Below are positions 35,158 to 42,109 of a stretch of DNA of 42,109 nucleotides, piece after piece. How positions within the stretch are numbered: position 1 is the first letter of the stretch; the number at the start of each line of letters is the position of its first letter. Both the position numbers and the translations under genes were made by a program. The notes below the pieces were generated by a model. That model was not told the origin of the DNA. It saw nothing but the letters and a program-made list of their open reading frames with translations, and ran no database searches. Source of the stretch: an uncultured SAR86 cluster bacterium (GTDB lineage Bacteria > Pseudomonadota > Gammaproteobacteria > Magnimaribacterales > D2472); assembly GCA_902591565.1 (NCBI GenBank), contig CACJBC010000009.1, positions 1 through 42,109 on the forward strand, read 5' to 3'.

Positions 35158-36072
35158 ATGAATATCAAAGCTAAAGGTTTATTAACAAAATCATCTAGCG
35201 GTGAAACGCTTGATGCATATTTTCCTATTATTGAATTTAACGATCAAAAAACTGATATTCAGGATATAAATACTGATAACTCAGAAAAAGAAATTGTTGA
35301 AATACATTGGACTCAAAAAGATCTTGATGAACCAATAGAAGATGTTGTAAGTGCATATCTTAAATTACATTTAATTTCATATAGATTTGTTCTTCCTAAT
35401 TCAGTTAATCTTGATGGTCTTTTTAATGCATTACCAAATGTAGCATGGACAAATAAAGGTCCAATTTCTATTGATGAAATTGATGAAGAGTTATTAAATT
35501 CAAAACAAAGTAAAGGTGATTTATTTATAAGATCACTAGATAAATTTCCTCAACTAGTTGATTACATTATTCCAAAAAATGTGAGAATAGCTGATGCTTC
35601 AAGAGTAAGACTAGGAGCCTATTTAAGCCCAGGAACTACAATCATGCATGAAGGCTTTGTCAACTTTAATGCAGGAACACTGGGTACAGCTATGATAGAA
35701 GGAAGAATATCTGCCGGAGTTGTTGTTGGAAATAATTCTGACCTTGGGGGTGGCTGCAGTACTATGGGAACTCTTTCAGGTGGAAATAATATAAAGATTT
35801 CTATAGGAGAAAACTGCTTAATTGGAGCTAATGCTGGCGTGGGTATACCTCTTGGAGATAACTGTACGATTGAAGCTGGTTTGTATATTACTGCTGGAAC
35901 AAAAATTGAAGTACATAAAGAAAATGGAGAGGTAGATGAGGTTTTAAAAGGTTCTGAATTATCAAATTGCTCCAACTTAGTCTTTTTAAGAAACTCACAG
36001 AATGGTAAGGTGATCGCTAAAGTAAATCAAAAGTCCATTAATTTAAACTCTGAACTACATAAAAATGATTGA
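35158..36072 (+). CDS. dapD: Tetrahydrodipicolinate N-succinyltransferase
   Basis: Transfers succinyl from succinyl-CoA to tetrahydrodipicolinate in the succinylase branch of lysine/diaminopimelate synthesis. The 304 residues belong to the Pseudomonas/actinobacterial-type DapD rather than the E. coli type. The N-terminal region is followed by left-handed beta-helix hexapeptide repeats (VRIADASRVRLGAYLSPGT, EGRISAGVVVGNNSDLGGG, GENCLIGANAGVGIPLGDNC). The motifs FVNFNAGTLGT and GGGCSTMGTLSGG are typical of this group. It sits 29 nt after glnD and overlaps dapE by 8 nt, so the two lysine-pathway enzymes are translated together. Confidence 0.95.
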   Translation: MNIKAKGLLTKSSSGETLDAYFPIIEFNDQKTDIQDINTDNSEKEIVEIHWTQKDLDEPIEDVVSAYLKLHLISYRFVLPNSVNLDGLFNALPNVAWTNKGPISIDEIDEELLNSKQSKGDLFIRSLDKFPQLVDYIIPKNVRIADASRVRLGAYLSPGTTIMHEGFVNFNAGTLGTAMIEGRISAGVVVGNNSDLGGGCSTMGTLSGGNNIKISIGENCLIGANAGVGIPLGDNCTIEAGLYITAGTKIEVHKENGEVDEVLKGSELSNCSNLVFLRNSQNGKVIAKVNQKSINLNSELHKND

Positions 36073-37195
36073 ATTCCTGCAAAAACTGATACAAATTCAA
36101 TCCATCTCACCTAAGGACGAAGGGTGTTTTGATCTAATCGAAGAGAGATTAAATAAGCTTAATTTTAAATGTGAAAGAATTAATTATCTCAACGTTGAAA
36201 ATCTATATGCTACATACGGAGATAAAGGTAAAATTTTCTGCTTTCTTGGTCATACAGATGTAGTTCCAACCGGCCCAGAAGACCATTGGACTCACCCTCC
36301 TTTCTCAGGTCATATTGAAGGTGATGTAATGTACGGTAGAGGAACTGCTGACATGAAAGCATCAATAGCAGCCTTTATAGAATCACTCGAAGAATTTATG
36401 GATTCTAAACCAGACTTAAATTACAGGATTGCTGTATTGCTTACCTCCAATGAAGAAGGAGATGCTGCAGATGGCTTCATAGACAAAATTGTTGATGACA
36501 TGATTGAAAAAGATGAAAAAATTGATTTATGTCTTGTCGGTGAGCCTACATCATATAAAAAAATTGGAGACAGCATCAGAATTGGTAGAAGAGGATCTCT
36601 TGGTGGCTCACTAAAAATTATTGGCAAACAGGGTCATATTGCTTATCCGGAGAATGTGGTGAATCCAATATTTTCTGCAAGTGATGTGATTGTTAAATTA
36701 AAAAACACTGTCTGGGATAACGGTAATGCTATTTTCCAACCAACAAGTTTTCAAATTTCTAATATTCATTCTGGCACTGGTGCAAAAAATATAGTTCCTG
36801 GAGAGCTAGATATGTTCTTTAACTTTAGGTACTCAACTGAATCGACTCATGAAAAACTGATGAGTGAGTTTGAATCTATACTTAAAGAGCTTAACGTTGA
36901 ATATGAAATTGATTGGAAACTAAGTGGACTTCCATACCTTACAAAAGAAGATAACTTAAAAGATGTTGTAGTCGAATCTATATTAAATATTACTGGTTAC
37001 TCACCTGATTTAAATGCAAAAGGCGGAACATCAGATGGAAGATTTATAGCCAAGATGGGAACTGAAATAGTTGAGTTAGGTCCATTAAATGAAACTATTC
37101 ATCAAATCGATGAACATGTAAAAATTTCAGAAATAGAACTTCTACAAAAAATTTATACAAATATTCTCAATAACCTTAACCAAAAACTAGCCTAA
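36065..37195 (+). CDS. dapE: Succinyl-diaminopimelate desuccinylase
   Basis: A dinuclear zinc M20-family amidohydrolase that removes succinate from N-succinyl-L,L-diaminopimelate, two steps after DapD. The 376 residues match E. coli (375). The metal-site residues are His63 and Asp65 in LGHTDVVPTGP, Asp96 in GRGTADMKAS, and Glu130-Glu131 in TSNEEGDA. GEPTS and KGGTSDGRF are further family motifs. The 5' end overlaps dapD by 8 nt. It converges with the peptide transporter gene, with 8 nt between stops and no clear terminator. Confidence 0.97.
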   Translation: MIEFLQKLIQIQSISPKDEGCFDLIEERLNKLNFKCERINYLNVENLYATYGDKGKIFCFLGHTDVVPTGPEDHWTHPPFSGHIEGDVMYGRGTADMKASIAAFIESLEEFMDSKPDLNYRIAVLLTSNEEGDAADGFIDKIVDDMIEKDEKIDLCLVGEPTSYKKIGDSIRIGRRGSLGGSLKIIGKQGHIAYPENVVNPIFSASDVIVKLKNTVWDNGNAIFQPTSFQISNIHSGTGAKNIVPGELDMFFNFRYSTESTHEKLMSEFESILKELNVEYEIDWKLSGLPYLTKEDNLKDVVVESILNITGYSPDLNAKGGTSDGRFIAKMGTEIVELGPLNETIHQIDEHVKISEIELLQKIYTNILNNLNQKLA

Positions 37196-37203
37196 TTTTT
37201 TAT

Positions 37204-38673
37204 TTAACTAGATTCTTTCTTTTTAAATAAAATCGCCATCACAATTAAGGCAATTGCTATAACAACATAATATTGAATCATGAATGTAAATATAGGTTGA
37301 ACAGAGTTTAACCCATCAACCGTAGCATCTCCTCCTAGGAGGCCTGCAAGAACACCACCAATAGCTGAAGCTAAGAACCATAAGCCAAACATCTGACCCA
37401 TATATTTTTTTGGAGAATATTTAGAGAATGCAGATAATCCAATTGGAGACAATGCTAATTCACCCCATGTTTGAAGCAAATATGTTATTAGAAGCCATTG
37501 CATGCCAACTGGTGCAGAAACCATAGCAAGCTTCACAGCATATACCATTACAATGAAGCTTAATGCCATGAAAATTAAACCAATTGCAAACTTTAATGGC
37601 AGTGATGGATCCATATTAATTCTTCCTAAATATGCCCAGATGCCTGCGAATATAGGAGCAAAAGTAACAACAAATATCGGATTAGCAAACTGAAGCCACC
37701 CTATAGGGATTATGAAGCCAGCAATTGATAAATCTGTATAATCTCTTGCAAAAATACTTAAGGAACTTGCTGATTGATCAAAACCTGACCAAAATGCAGC
37801 AGCCCCAATAAATAAAACAAATAGTAATAATAAGTTCTTTTTTTCAAAACTATTTAATCCTGCAAACCCATAAAGATAGATGAAATATGCACCAGCTACA
37901 ATGGTAAGAAAGTATGCAAAATTCTCTGCAAAGACCCTAGGATCTATTGAGATTAATCCAAATAAACCAAGACCTATAACAATAAACATTAAAGCTAAAC
38001 TTCTTTTAGTCCATGTGATTAAGTTTGCCCTTCTTGAATCCAACATATCATTAGGATTCAAGCCAGCATCACCAAGAAGATGTCTATAATTTATATATTG
38101 ATACACACCAAAAGCCATGCCGACACCAGCTGCCCCAAAGCCATAGTGCCAACCTATTTTTTCACCAAGATATGAACATATAAGAAATCCCAATGTTGAG
38201 CCAATATTTATGGACATATAGAAAATTGTGTAACCTGAATCCCTTCTTTGATCATTATCTTGGTATAGACTTCCTACGATTGTTGAAATGTTTCCTTTTA
38301 ACAAGCCTGTTCCCAGAACTACAAGAATTAAGCCCAAGAAAAACGTTTGCTCAATTGGAATTGCTAGTGTGAAATGCCCAAGTGCGATAATTATTGCGCC
38401 CAACAATACAGCTTTTTGATGACCTAAAATATTATCAGCTATCCAACCACCTGGAACGACCATAAAATAGACCATACCAACATATATTCCATAAATAGCA
38501 TTTGCATCCATTGCAGAAAGACCCATTCCAGGATTAAATCCAGTTAATGATCCAGTCATATATAAAACAAGCAATGCTCTCATTCCATAGTAAGACATTC
38601 TTTCCCACATCTCAGTTAAAAATAAAGTTCTGAGACCAATTGGATGACCAAAAAATGCTGTATCTTTGTCCAT
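37204..38673 (-). CDS. POT/PTR family proton-coupled di-/tripeptide transporter
   Basis: A 489-residue inner-membrane transporter of the proton-dependent oligopeptide family (MFS fold). The signature ExxER motif is at Glu21-x-x-Glu24-Arg25 (EMWERMSYYGMRALL), and the second signature GGWIADNILGHQKAVL follows. About 14 hydrophobic segments are visible, as in bacterial POTs with extra central helices. The motif GNISTIVGSLY and the later FKYSPKKY-like FSKYSPKKYMGQMFGLWFL are usual. Import of di- and tripeptides fits a heterotroph relying on dissolved protein; pepA lies nearby, but the two are not an operon. It diverges from the RDD gene across 40 nt. Confidence 0.93.
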   Translation of the reverse strand: MDKDTAFFGHPIGLRTLFLTEMWERMSYYGMRALLVLYMTGSLTGFNPGMGLSAMDANAIYGIYVGMVYFMVVPGGWIADNILGHQKAVLLGAIIIALGHFTLAIPIEQTFFLGLILVVLGTGLLKGNISTIVGSLYQDNDQRRDSGYTIFYMSINIGSTLGFLICSYLGEKIGWHYGFGAAGVGMAFGVYQYINYRHLLGDAGLNPNDMLDSRRANLITWTKRSLALMFIVIGLGLFGLISIDPRVFAENFAYFLTIVAGAYFIYLYGFAGLNSFEKKNLLLLFVLFIGAAAFWSGFDQSASSLSIFARDYTDLSIAGFIIPIGWLQFANPIFVVTFAPIFAGIWAYLGRINMDPSLPLKFAIGLIFMALSFIVMVYAVKLAMVSAPVGMQWLLITYLLQTWGELALSPIGLSAFSKYSPKKYMGQMFGLWFLASAIGGVLAGLLGGDATVDGLNSVQPIFTFMIQYYVVIAIALIVMAILFKKKESS

Positions 38674-38713
38674 AATCGTATATTTTAAAATTTATTTTAA
38701 TTACTATACCAAA

Positions 38714-39124
38714 ATGAAAGAAAAAGCATACAAAGTCTTTCCTTTAAAAAGAATCACAGCAGGTATTTATGACTTCTTTCTTTTATTGGGTGTATGGTTT
38801 GCAGTTGGTTCAATAGCTCTTTGGTTAAACGGCGGTGAAACATTAAATCCTTGGTTAGGATTGTCTCTTGTAATCTTAAGTAGCTGGGGTTTTTTTGCTT
38901 ACTTCTGGCTTAATGGAAATAAGACTCTAGGCATGGCAGTTTGGAATATTGAAATTTATAGCCTTGAGGGAAAAAAAATTACTATAAAGCAAATTTCAAT
39001 AAGATTTTTGGTGAACATTTTAATTTTATTTCTTGCAGGATTGCCGCTTTTACAAATTTACTTCTCTCAAAAAGGCTTAGCAATCAATGACACTCTATCT
39101 AAGACAGCCTTAAAAATTATTTAG
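38714..39124 (+). CDS. RDD family membrane protein
   Basis: A 136-residue membrane protein with the RDD-family N-terminal signature RITAGIYDFFLL (Arg at the start, Asp inside the first helix), then a second helix, the conserved GNKTLGMAVWNIEI motif, and a third helix toward the end. The family is widespread and its function is poorly defined; some members are proposed Na+/H+ or osmoprotective transporters. The ATG at 38714 is chosen because the longer frame starts with TTG inside the divergent transporter gene. The TACTAT six nt upstream would place the transcript start at the ATG. Its stop codon overlaps the lptG stop on the opposite strand. Confidence 0.85.
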   Translation: MKEKAYKVFPLKRITAGIYDFFLLLGVWFAVGSIALWLNGGETLNPWLGLSLVILSSWGFFAYFWLNGNKTLGMAVWNIEIYSLEGKKITIKQISIRFLVNILILFLAGLPLLQIYFSQKGLAINDTLSKTALKII

Positions 39125-40173
39125 ATTCTTCTATATAAAAATATGCTCATTATCAATAAAAACAAAGCTGGAGCAATCACACCAATTAATACAGACAGAT
39201 TCGTAGCTATTGAGAAACTTATTGTGAAGTCTTGAAAGACTTTATAAATGAAAGCTCCCACTACTGATAAAACTATTCTTGATGCTGGCGTGACATCTCG
39301 TAACGACCCAAAGATAAATGAACCAAAGAAAATAATTAAGCACAAGATGGAGATAGGTTGAAAGATATTTTTATAAAAAGATTTTTCTAAATGGGCAATA
39401 AATAACTTGTCTTCTTTTTTTGAAATGGTATCAATGAATTTTTGAGCGTTAATTATTTCAGAAGTTTTTAAATTTTCTACCCTTGCAAATGGCATCTTTG
39501 TAATCAAAGGAAATTTAAATTCTTCATAATTATTTTCTATGCCAGTTCCCTCAAAAAAATGATATTGCATTGTTTCATCAAATTTTATTTGATTTTTAAT
39601 TATTTCAGCCGAATCCGCCATTTTAAAATAAAGAACTTTACCATCATCGGTTTTAATAAATTTAACCTTATAAATAAAAGAATCTTTCATATAAGAATAT
39701 GTTAAAAAAGATTTACCATCCTTAATCCAATTATTGTTTTGGCTACTTTCTTCTGCTGATTGCACAATTAAATTTTTATTAATCTCTGCATCGGCTCTAA
39801 TATCTTTCAAAAACAACTCATTGGATGGTAAAAATAAAAATATTAATAATAATGGGCCTAATGAGCTTATTAATACTATTTTTAATGGCGATTCCCCACT
39901 CGACCTTAAGACGTTTAAGTTGCCCTCTTGATGTGAGATACCTAAAGAAATCATAACTCCAAGCAAACAAGCTCCTTCTAAAAAATTTATTGCATTACTT
40001 GGAGATACACTTAAAACATACAAAAAGACATTAGAAAAATTATATTCTGCAGATAAGTTTTCAAGTTCTGACATTAGACTAAAAACTGAATCCAGTATGA
40101 CAAATAATATAAAAATTGATAAGGAAATTAAAAACGACCTTTTGATTAGATAGCCATGAAAAATTTTAATCAT
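39121..40173 (-). CDS. lptG: LPS export permease LptG
   Basis: A membrane subunit of the LptB2FG ABC transporter that extracts LPS from the inner membrane and passes it to LptC/LptA. From the ATG at 40173 it has 350 residues, close to E. coli LptG (360). There are three N-terminal membrane helices, a periplasmic beta-jellyroll-like domain (about 110-260) and three C-terminal helices. The N-terminus IKIFHGYLIKRSFLISL is typical. The frame is open upstream into lptF, but the ATG at 40173 overlaps the lptF stop (ATGA), marking the true start. It converges with the RDD gene, with overlapping stop codons. Confidence 0.93.
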   Translation of the reverse strand: MIKIFHGYLIKRSFLISLSIFILFVILDSVFSLMSELENLSAEYNFSNVFLYVLSVSPSNAINFLEGACLLGVMISLGISHQEGNLNVLRSSGESPLKIVLISSLGPLLLIFLFLPSNELFLKDIRADAEINKNLIVQSAEESSQNNNWIKDGKSFLTYSYMKDSFIYKVKFIKTDDGKVLYFKMADSAEIIKNQIKFDETMQYHFFEGTGIENNYEEFKFPLITKMPFARVENLKTSEIINAQKFIDTISKKEDKLFIAHLEKSFYKNIFQPISILCLIIFFGSFIFGSLRDVTPASRIVLSVVGAFIYKVFQDFTISFSIATNLSVLIGVIAPALFLLIMSIFLYRRI

Positions 40174-41303
40174 GCAACCATCCATATAAATAAAATAAAT
40201 ATCATGATTCCAATTAAATATCTCAAATAAATATTTTCCTGTATTGCCAAGTTTGCAAAACTTACAAGAATAATTTTTTCTCTGTAAACATATAGAAATA
40301 AAAATAAGACAAATAAACCATGAATAAACCAAAGGTTAAAAATGGAGCTTGGATTATCAGATATAAATTCTCTACTTAGTATTAAAAGACTTAAATAAGA
40401 AACATATATCAACATGCCCGGGAGCATAAATGAAAATTTACCTTCTCTAGGTTTTGATGATGAAATATATATGCCATAAAGTAATAAAATCAAAATTGTT
40501 ATTGGTATTGATATATTCCACTGAAATGTTGCTTGATCTGATGCTGAAGAATAATCAAATAGTTTAGTTAAACTTAAATCATTGCTTTGTGACATATTCT
40601 TATCAATTTCAAAATTAAAACTATTAAAGTTTGAAATAATCTTTGATGATTCTGAGAATAAGCCACCATAAAAAGACCCATTTTTTAAATTTAATTCAAT
40701 GGTTTTATCTTTCTCTTGAGTAAGCAACTCATCAGAAATAACAATAAATGAATTATCTTCATCAACTTGAAAAAACTTAACTCCTTCTATTAAACCTTCA
40801 TCTACAGTTTGTGCATAAAGAAATCCTCCATTATCTAGTGAAACTATTTCATCAGATTGAATTGCATCAATCTGCTCTTCGAATGAGTCTATTACTAACA
40901 ATTCTTTAGAGAGATTTTTTGTATAAGGTGCAATATATAAGCTTAAAACAAGGGTTATAAAGAAATAAATAAAAGCTTGAGGCAATAAAAACTTTATTAA
41001 GTTAAATTTTGATAAGCCGGCTGAAAAATATCCATGAATTTCTCCCTCAGAATTTAGTCTACCAATTGTTATTAGAAGACCTAAGAAAAAAGATAAGGGT
41101 ATTAATAATGTTATAAAATCAGGAAACCTTAATGCAATTACGCTCAATATTATTCCAGGATCTATATTTCCTTCAGCAGCTTTTTCAAAGTAGCCAACAA
41201 TCCTTGATCCTACAACGAGCAAAAAGAAAATTAAAAGCACACTAATCGATGATCTAAAGACCTCTATATTCAAACTTTTTGAAAGAATATTTTTTTTATA
41301 CAT
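40170..41303 (-). CDS. lptF: LPS export permease LptF
   Basis: The LptF partner of LptG in the LPS-extracting ABC complex. From the ATG at 41303 it has 377 residues (366 in E. coli). The first-helix block VLLIFFLLVVGSRIVGYFEKAAEGNIDP, conserved LIPLSFFLGLLITIGRL and the E-x-E-x-x-x-x-x-x-G-L-S coupling-helix region (SEGEIHGYFSAGLSKF) match the family (these blocks are separate reading points). Periplasmic domain about 120-260, then three helices. The start is uncertain: ATGs at 41324 and 41354 are also open, and none has a good Shine-Dalgarno. Divergent from pepA, the usual arrangement. Confidence 0.9.
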   Translation of the reverse strand: MYKKNILSKSLNIEVFRSSISVLLIFFLLVVGSRIVGYFEKAAEGNIDPGIILSVIALRFPDFITLLIPLSFFLGLLITIGRLNSEGEIHGYFSAGLSKFNLIKFLLPQAFIYFFITLVLSLYIAPYTKNLSKELLVIDSFEEQIDAIQSDEIVSLDNGGFLYAQTVDEGLIEGVKFFQVDEDNSFIVISDELLTQEKDKTIELNLKNGSFYGGLFSESSKIISNFNSFNFEIDKNMSQSNDLSLTKLFDYSSASDQATFQWNISIPITILILLLYGIYISSSKPREGKFSFMLPGMLIYVSYLSLLILSREFISDNPSSIFNLWFIHGLFVLFLFLYVYREKIILVSFANLAIQENIYLRYLIGIMIFILFIWMVA

Positions 41304-41369
41304 GCCTTGAGAACTATGATGCATTACAATATTTATCTTATCAGTAAATACCATGACAGGAGAACTTAA

Positions 41370-42109
41370 ATGGCGTATAAAGTTTTAAATAATGTTCTTG
41401 TAAAAGACGCATCAAACATATCCTCTTTATCAACAGATATGCTTGTTTTAGTTATCAATAAAAATACAAAAAATGACTCTTCTTTCAAAGAACTCAACAA
41501 AAAATCAAAAAGTTATATTTCTAAAACTATTCAATCACATCTTGATCAATCTGGAGGTAGTATTTTACTTCCAAAAGTTGATGGAATTAATGCTAAAAAT
41601 ATTCTTCTAGTTAAAGGGCTTGATGCAGATATTCCTACTCATAAATGGCTATCTTTGTATCAAGGTATTGCTCAAAAAGGAAATCAAAATAAGTGCAAAG
41701 ATATATCAATTATGCCTGGAACAACTGCGCCAAAGGGGAAGGATGAGCTTTGGTTAATTGAGATGGTTTCTAAAACAATTGAGTCAAATGTTTATATCTT
41801 TTCCGAAACAAAAAATAAAACTTCTAAAAAGCCTAGTGTAAAAAAATTGACCATCCTTACTTCAGGCTTAACTGGAGCTAAATTAACAAAAGCTAAACAA
41901 GCTGCAAAAGTTGGATATGCTATTGGTGAAGGGGTTAATACTGCAAAATATTTAGGAGATCTTCCAGCCAATCATTGCACCCCAAGAATTATTGAGAAAA
42001 AGGTAAAAGCAATGACTAAAGATTTCCCGAAGCTAAAAGTTAAATCTTTTAACGAACAACAAATGCAAAAAATGGGTATGGGCTCATTTTTAAGCGTCTC
42101 TAGGGGAAG
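41370..42109 (+). CDS. pepA: Cytosol (leucyl) aminopeptidase, C-terminus cut by the window
   Basis: An M17-family hexameric metallopeptidase that removes N-terminal residues from peptides; in E. coli PepA also binds DNA in XerCD recombination and carAB control. About 246 N-terminal residues are present, and the catalytic C-terminal domain lies beyond the window. The N-terminal macro-like domain and the linker with NTAKYLGDLPANHCTPR (equivalent to the family NLPPNxCTP) are visible. The last visible stretch MGSFLSVSRG begins the peptidase domain. The ATG at 41370 has AGGAGA 6 nt upstream. The promoter must lie inside the divergent lptF 5' region; TTGAGA (41307-41312) with TATTTA 17 nt later is a weak candidate. 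Confidence 0.92.
   Translation, partial: MAYKVLNNVLVKDASNISSLSTDMLVLVINKNTKNDSSFKELNKKSKSYISKTIQSHLDQSGGSILLPKVDGINAKNILLVKGLDADIPTHKWLSLYQGIAQKGNQNKCKDISIMPGTTAPKGKDELWLIEMVSKTIESNVYIFSETKNKTSKKPSVKKLTILTSGLTGAKLTKAKQAAKVGYAIGEGVNTAKYLGDLPANHCTPRIIEKKVKAMTKDFPKLKVKSFNEQQMQKMGMGSFLSVSRG

Overview
The window is a compact chromosomal segment from a low-GC, AT-rich gammaproteobacterium. A marine, genome-streamlined lineage such as SAR86 fits, judged from the gene neighbourhoods, the base composition and the very short intergenic gaps. No 16S gene is present, so this placement is an inference. Several blocks match classical gammaproteobacterial order: hemA-prfA-prmC; lolB-like-ispE-tRNA-Gln-prs-rplY-pth-ychF; tRNA-fMet-rimP-nusA-infB-rbfA-truB-rpsO-pnp; carA-carB-greA-rlmE-ftsH-glmM-tpiA-secG; map-glnD-dapD-dapE; and lptF-lptG divergent from pepA. 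I saw no insertion sequences, prophage genes, rRNA genes or CRISPR arrays.

Layout. 1-3356: a fatty acyl-CoA ligase cut by the window edge, then a frameshifted nitroreductase and selO. 3360-5007: a tightly coupled pair made of a gamma-butyrobetaine-hydroxylase-like 2-oxoglutarate dioxygenase and an HD-type diiron oxygenase. It resembles TmpA/TmpB and PhnY/PhnZ of phosphonate catabolism and has its own candidate promoter with a dyad over the -10. 5078-8216: prmC, prfA and hemA on the minus strand. 8194-12914: lolB-like, ispE, tRNA-Gln, prs, rplY, pth and ychF on the plus strand, followed by tRNA-Met. 13058-13571: two tandem small two-helix membrane proteins that look like diverged paralogues, separated by a strong hairpin. 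13742-21809: the translation and RNA-processing operon headed by initiator tRNA. 21906-21992: tRNA-Leu, divergent from it. 22006-31690: a long minus-strand run from carA to secG. 31845-37195: map, glnD, dapD and dapE. 37204-39124: a POT peptide transporter and an RDD membrane protein. 39121-41324: the LPS-export permeases lptG and lptF. 41370 to the end: pepA, cut by the window edge.

How the genes work together. Most of the content is core: translation (prfA, prmC, rimP, infB, rbfA, rpsO, rplY, pth, map, tRNAs), transcription (nusA, greA), RNA decay (pnp), envelope (lolB-like, lptFG, glmM, secG), central and biosynthetic metabolism (tpiA, prs, carAB, hemA, ispE, dapDE) and protein turnover (ftsH, pepA). 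Genes commonly abut or overlap by 1-14 nt (ATGA, TAATG and TGATG junctions) and many use TTG or GTG starts, both signs of compaction. The least ordinary parts are the oxygenase pair, the paired small membrane proteins with their intervening hairpin, the frameshift in the nitroreductase, and an initiator tRNA with a U1-U72 mismatch instead of the usual C1-A72.
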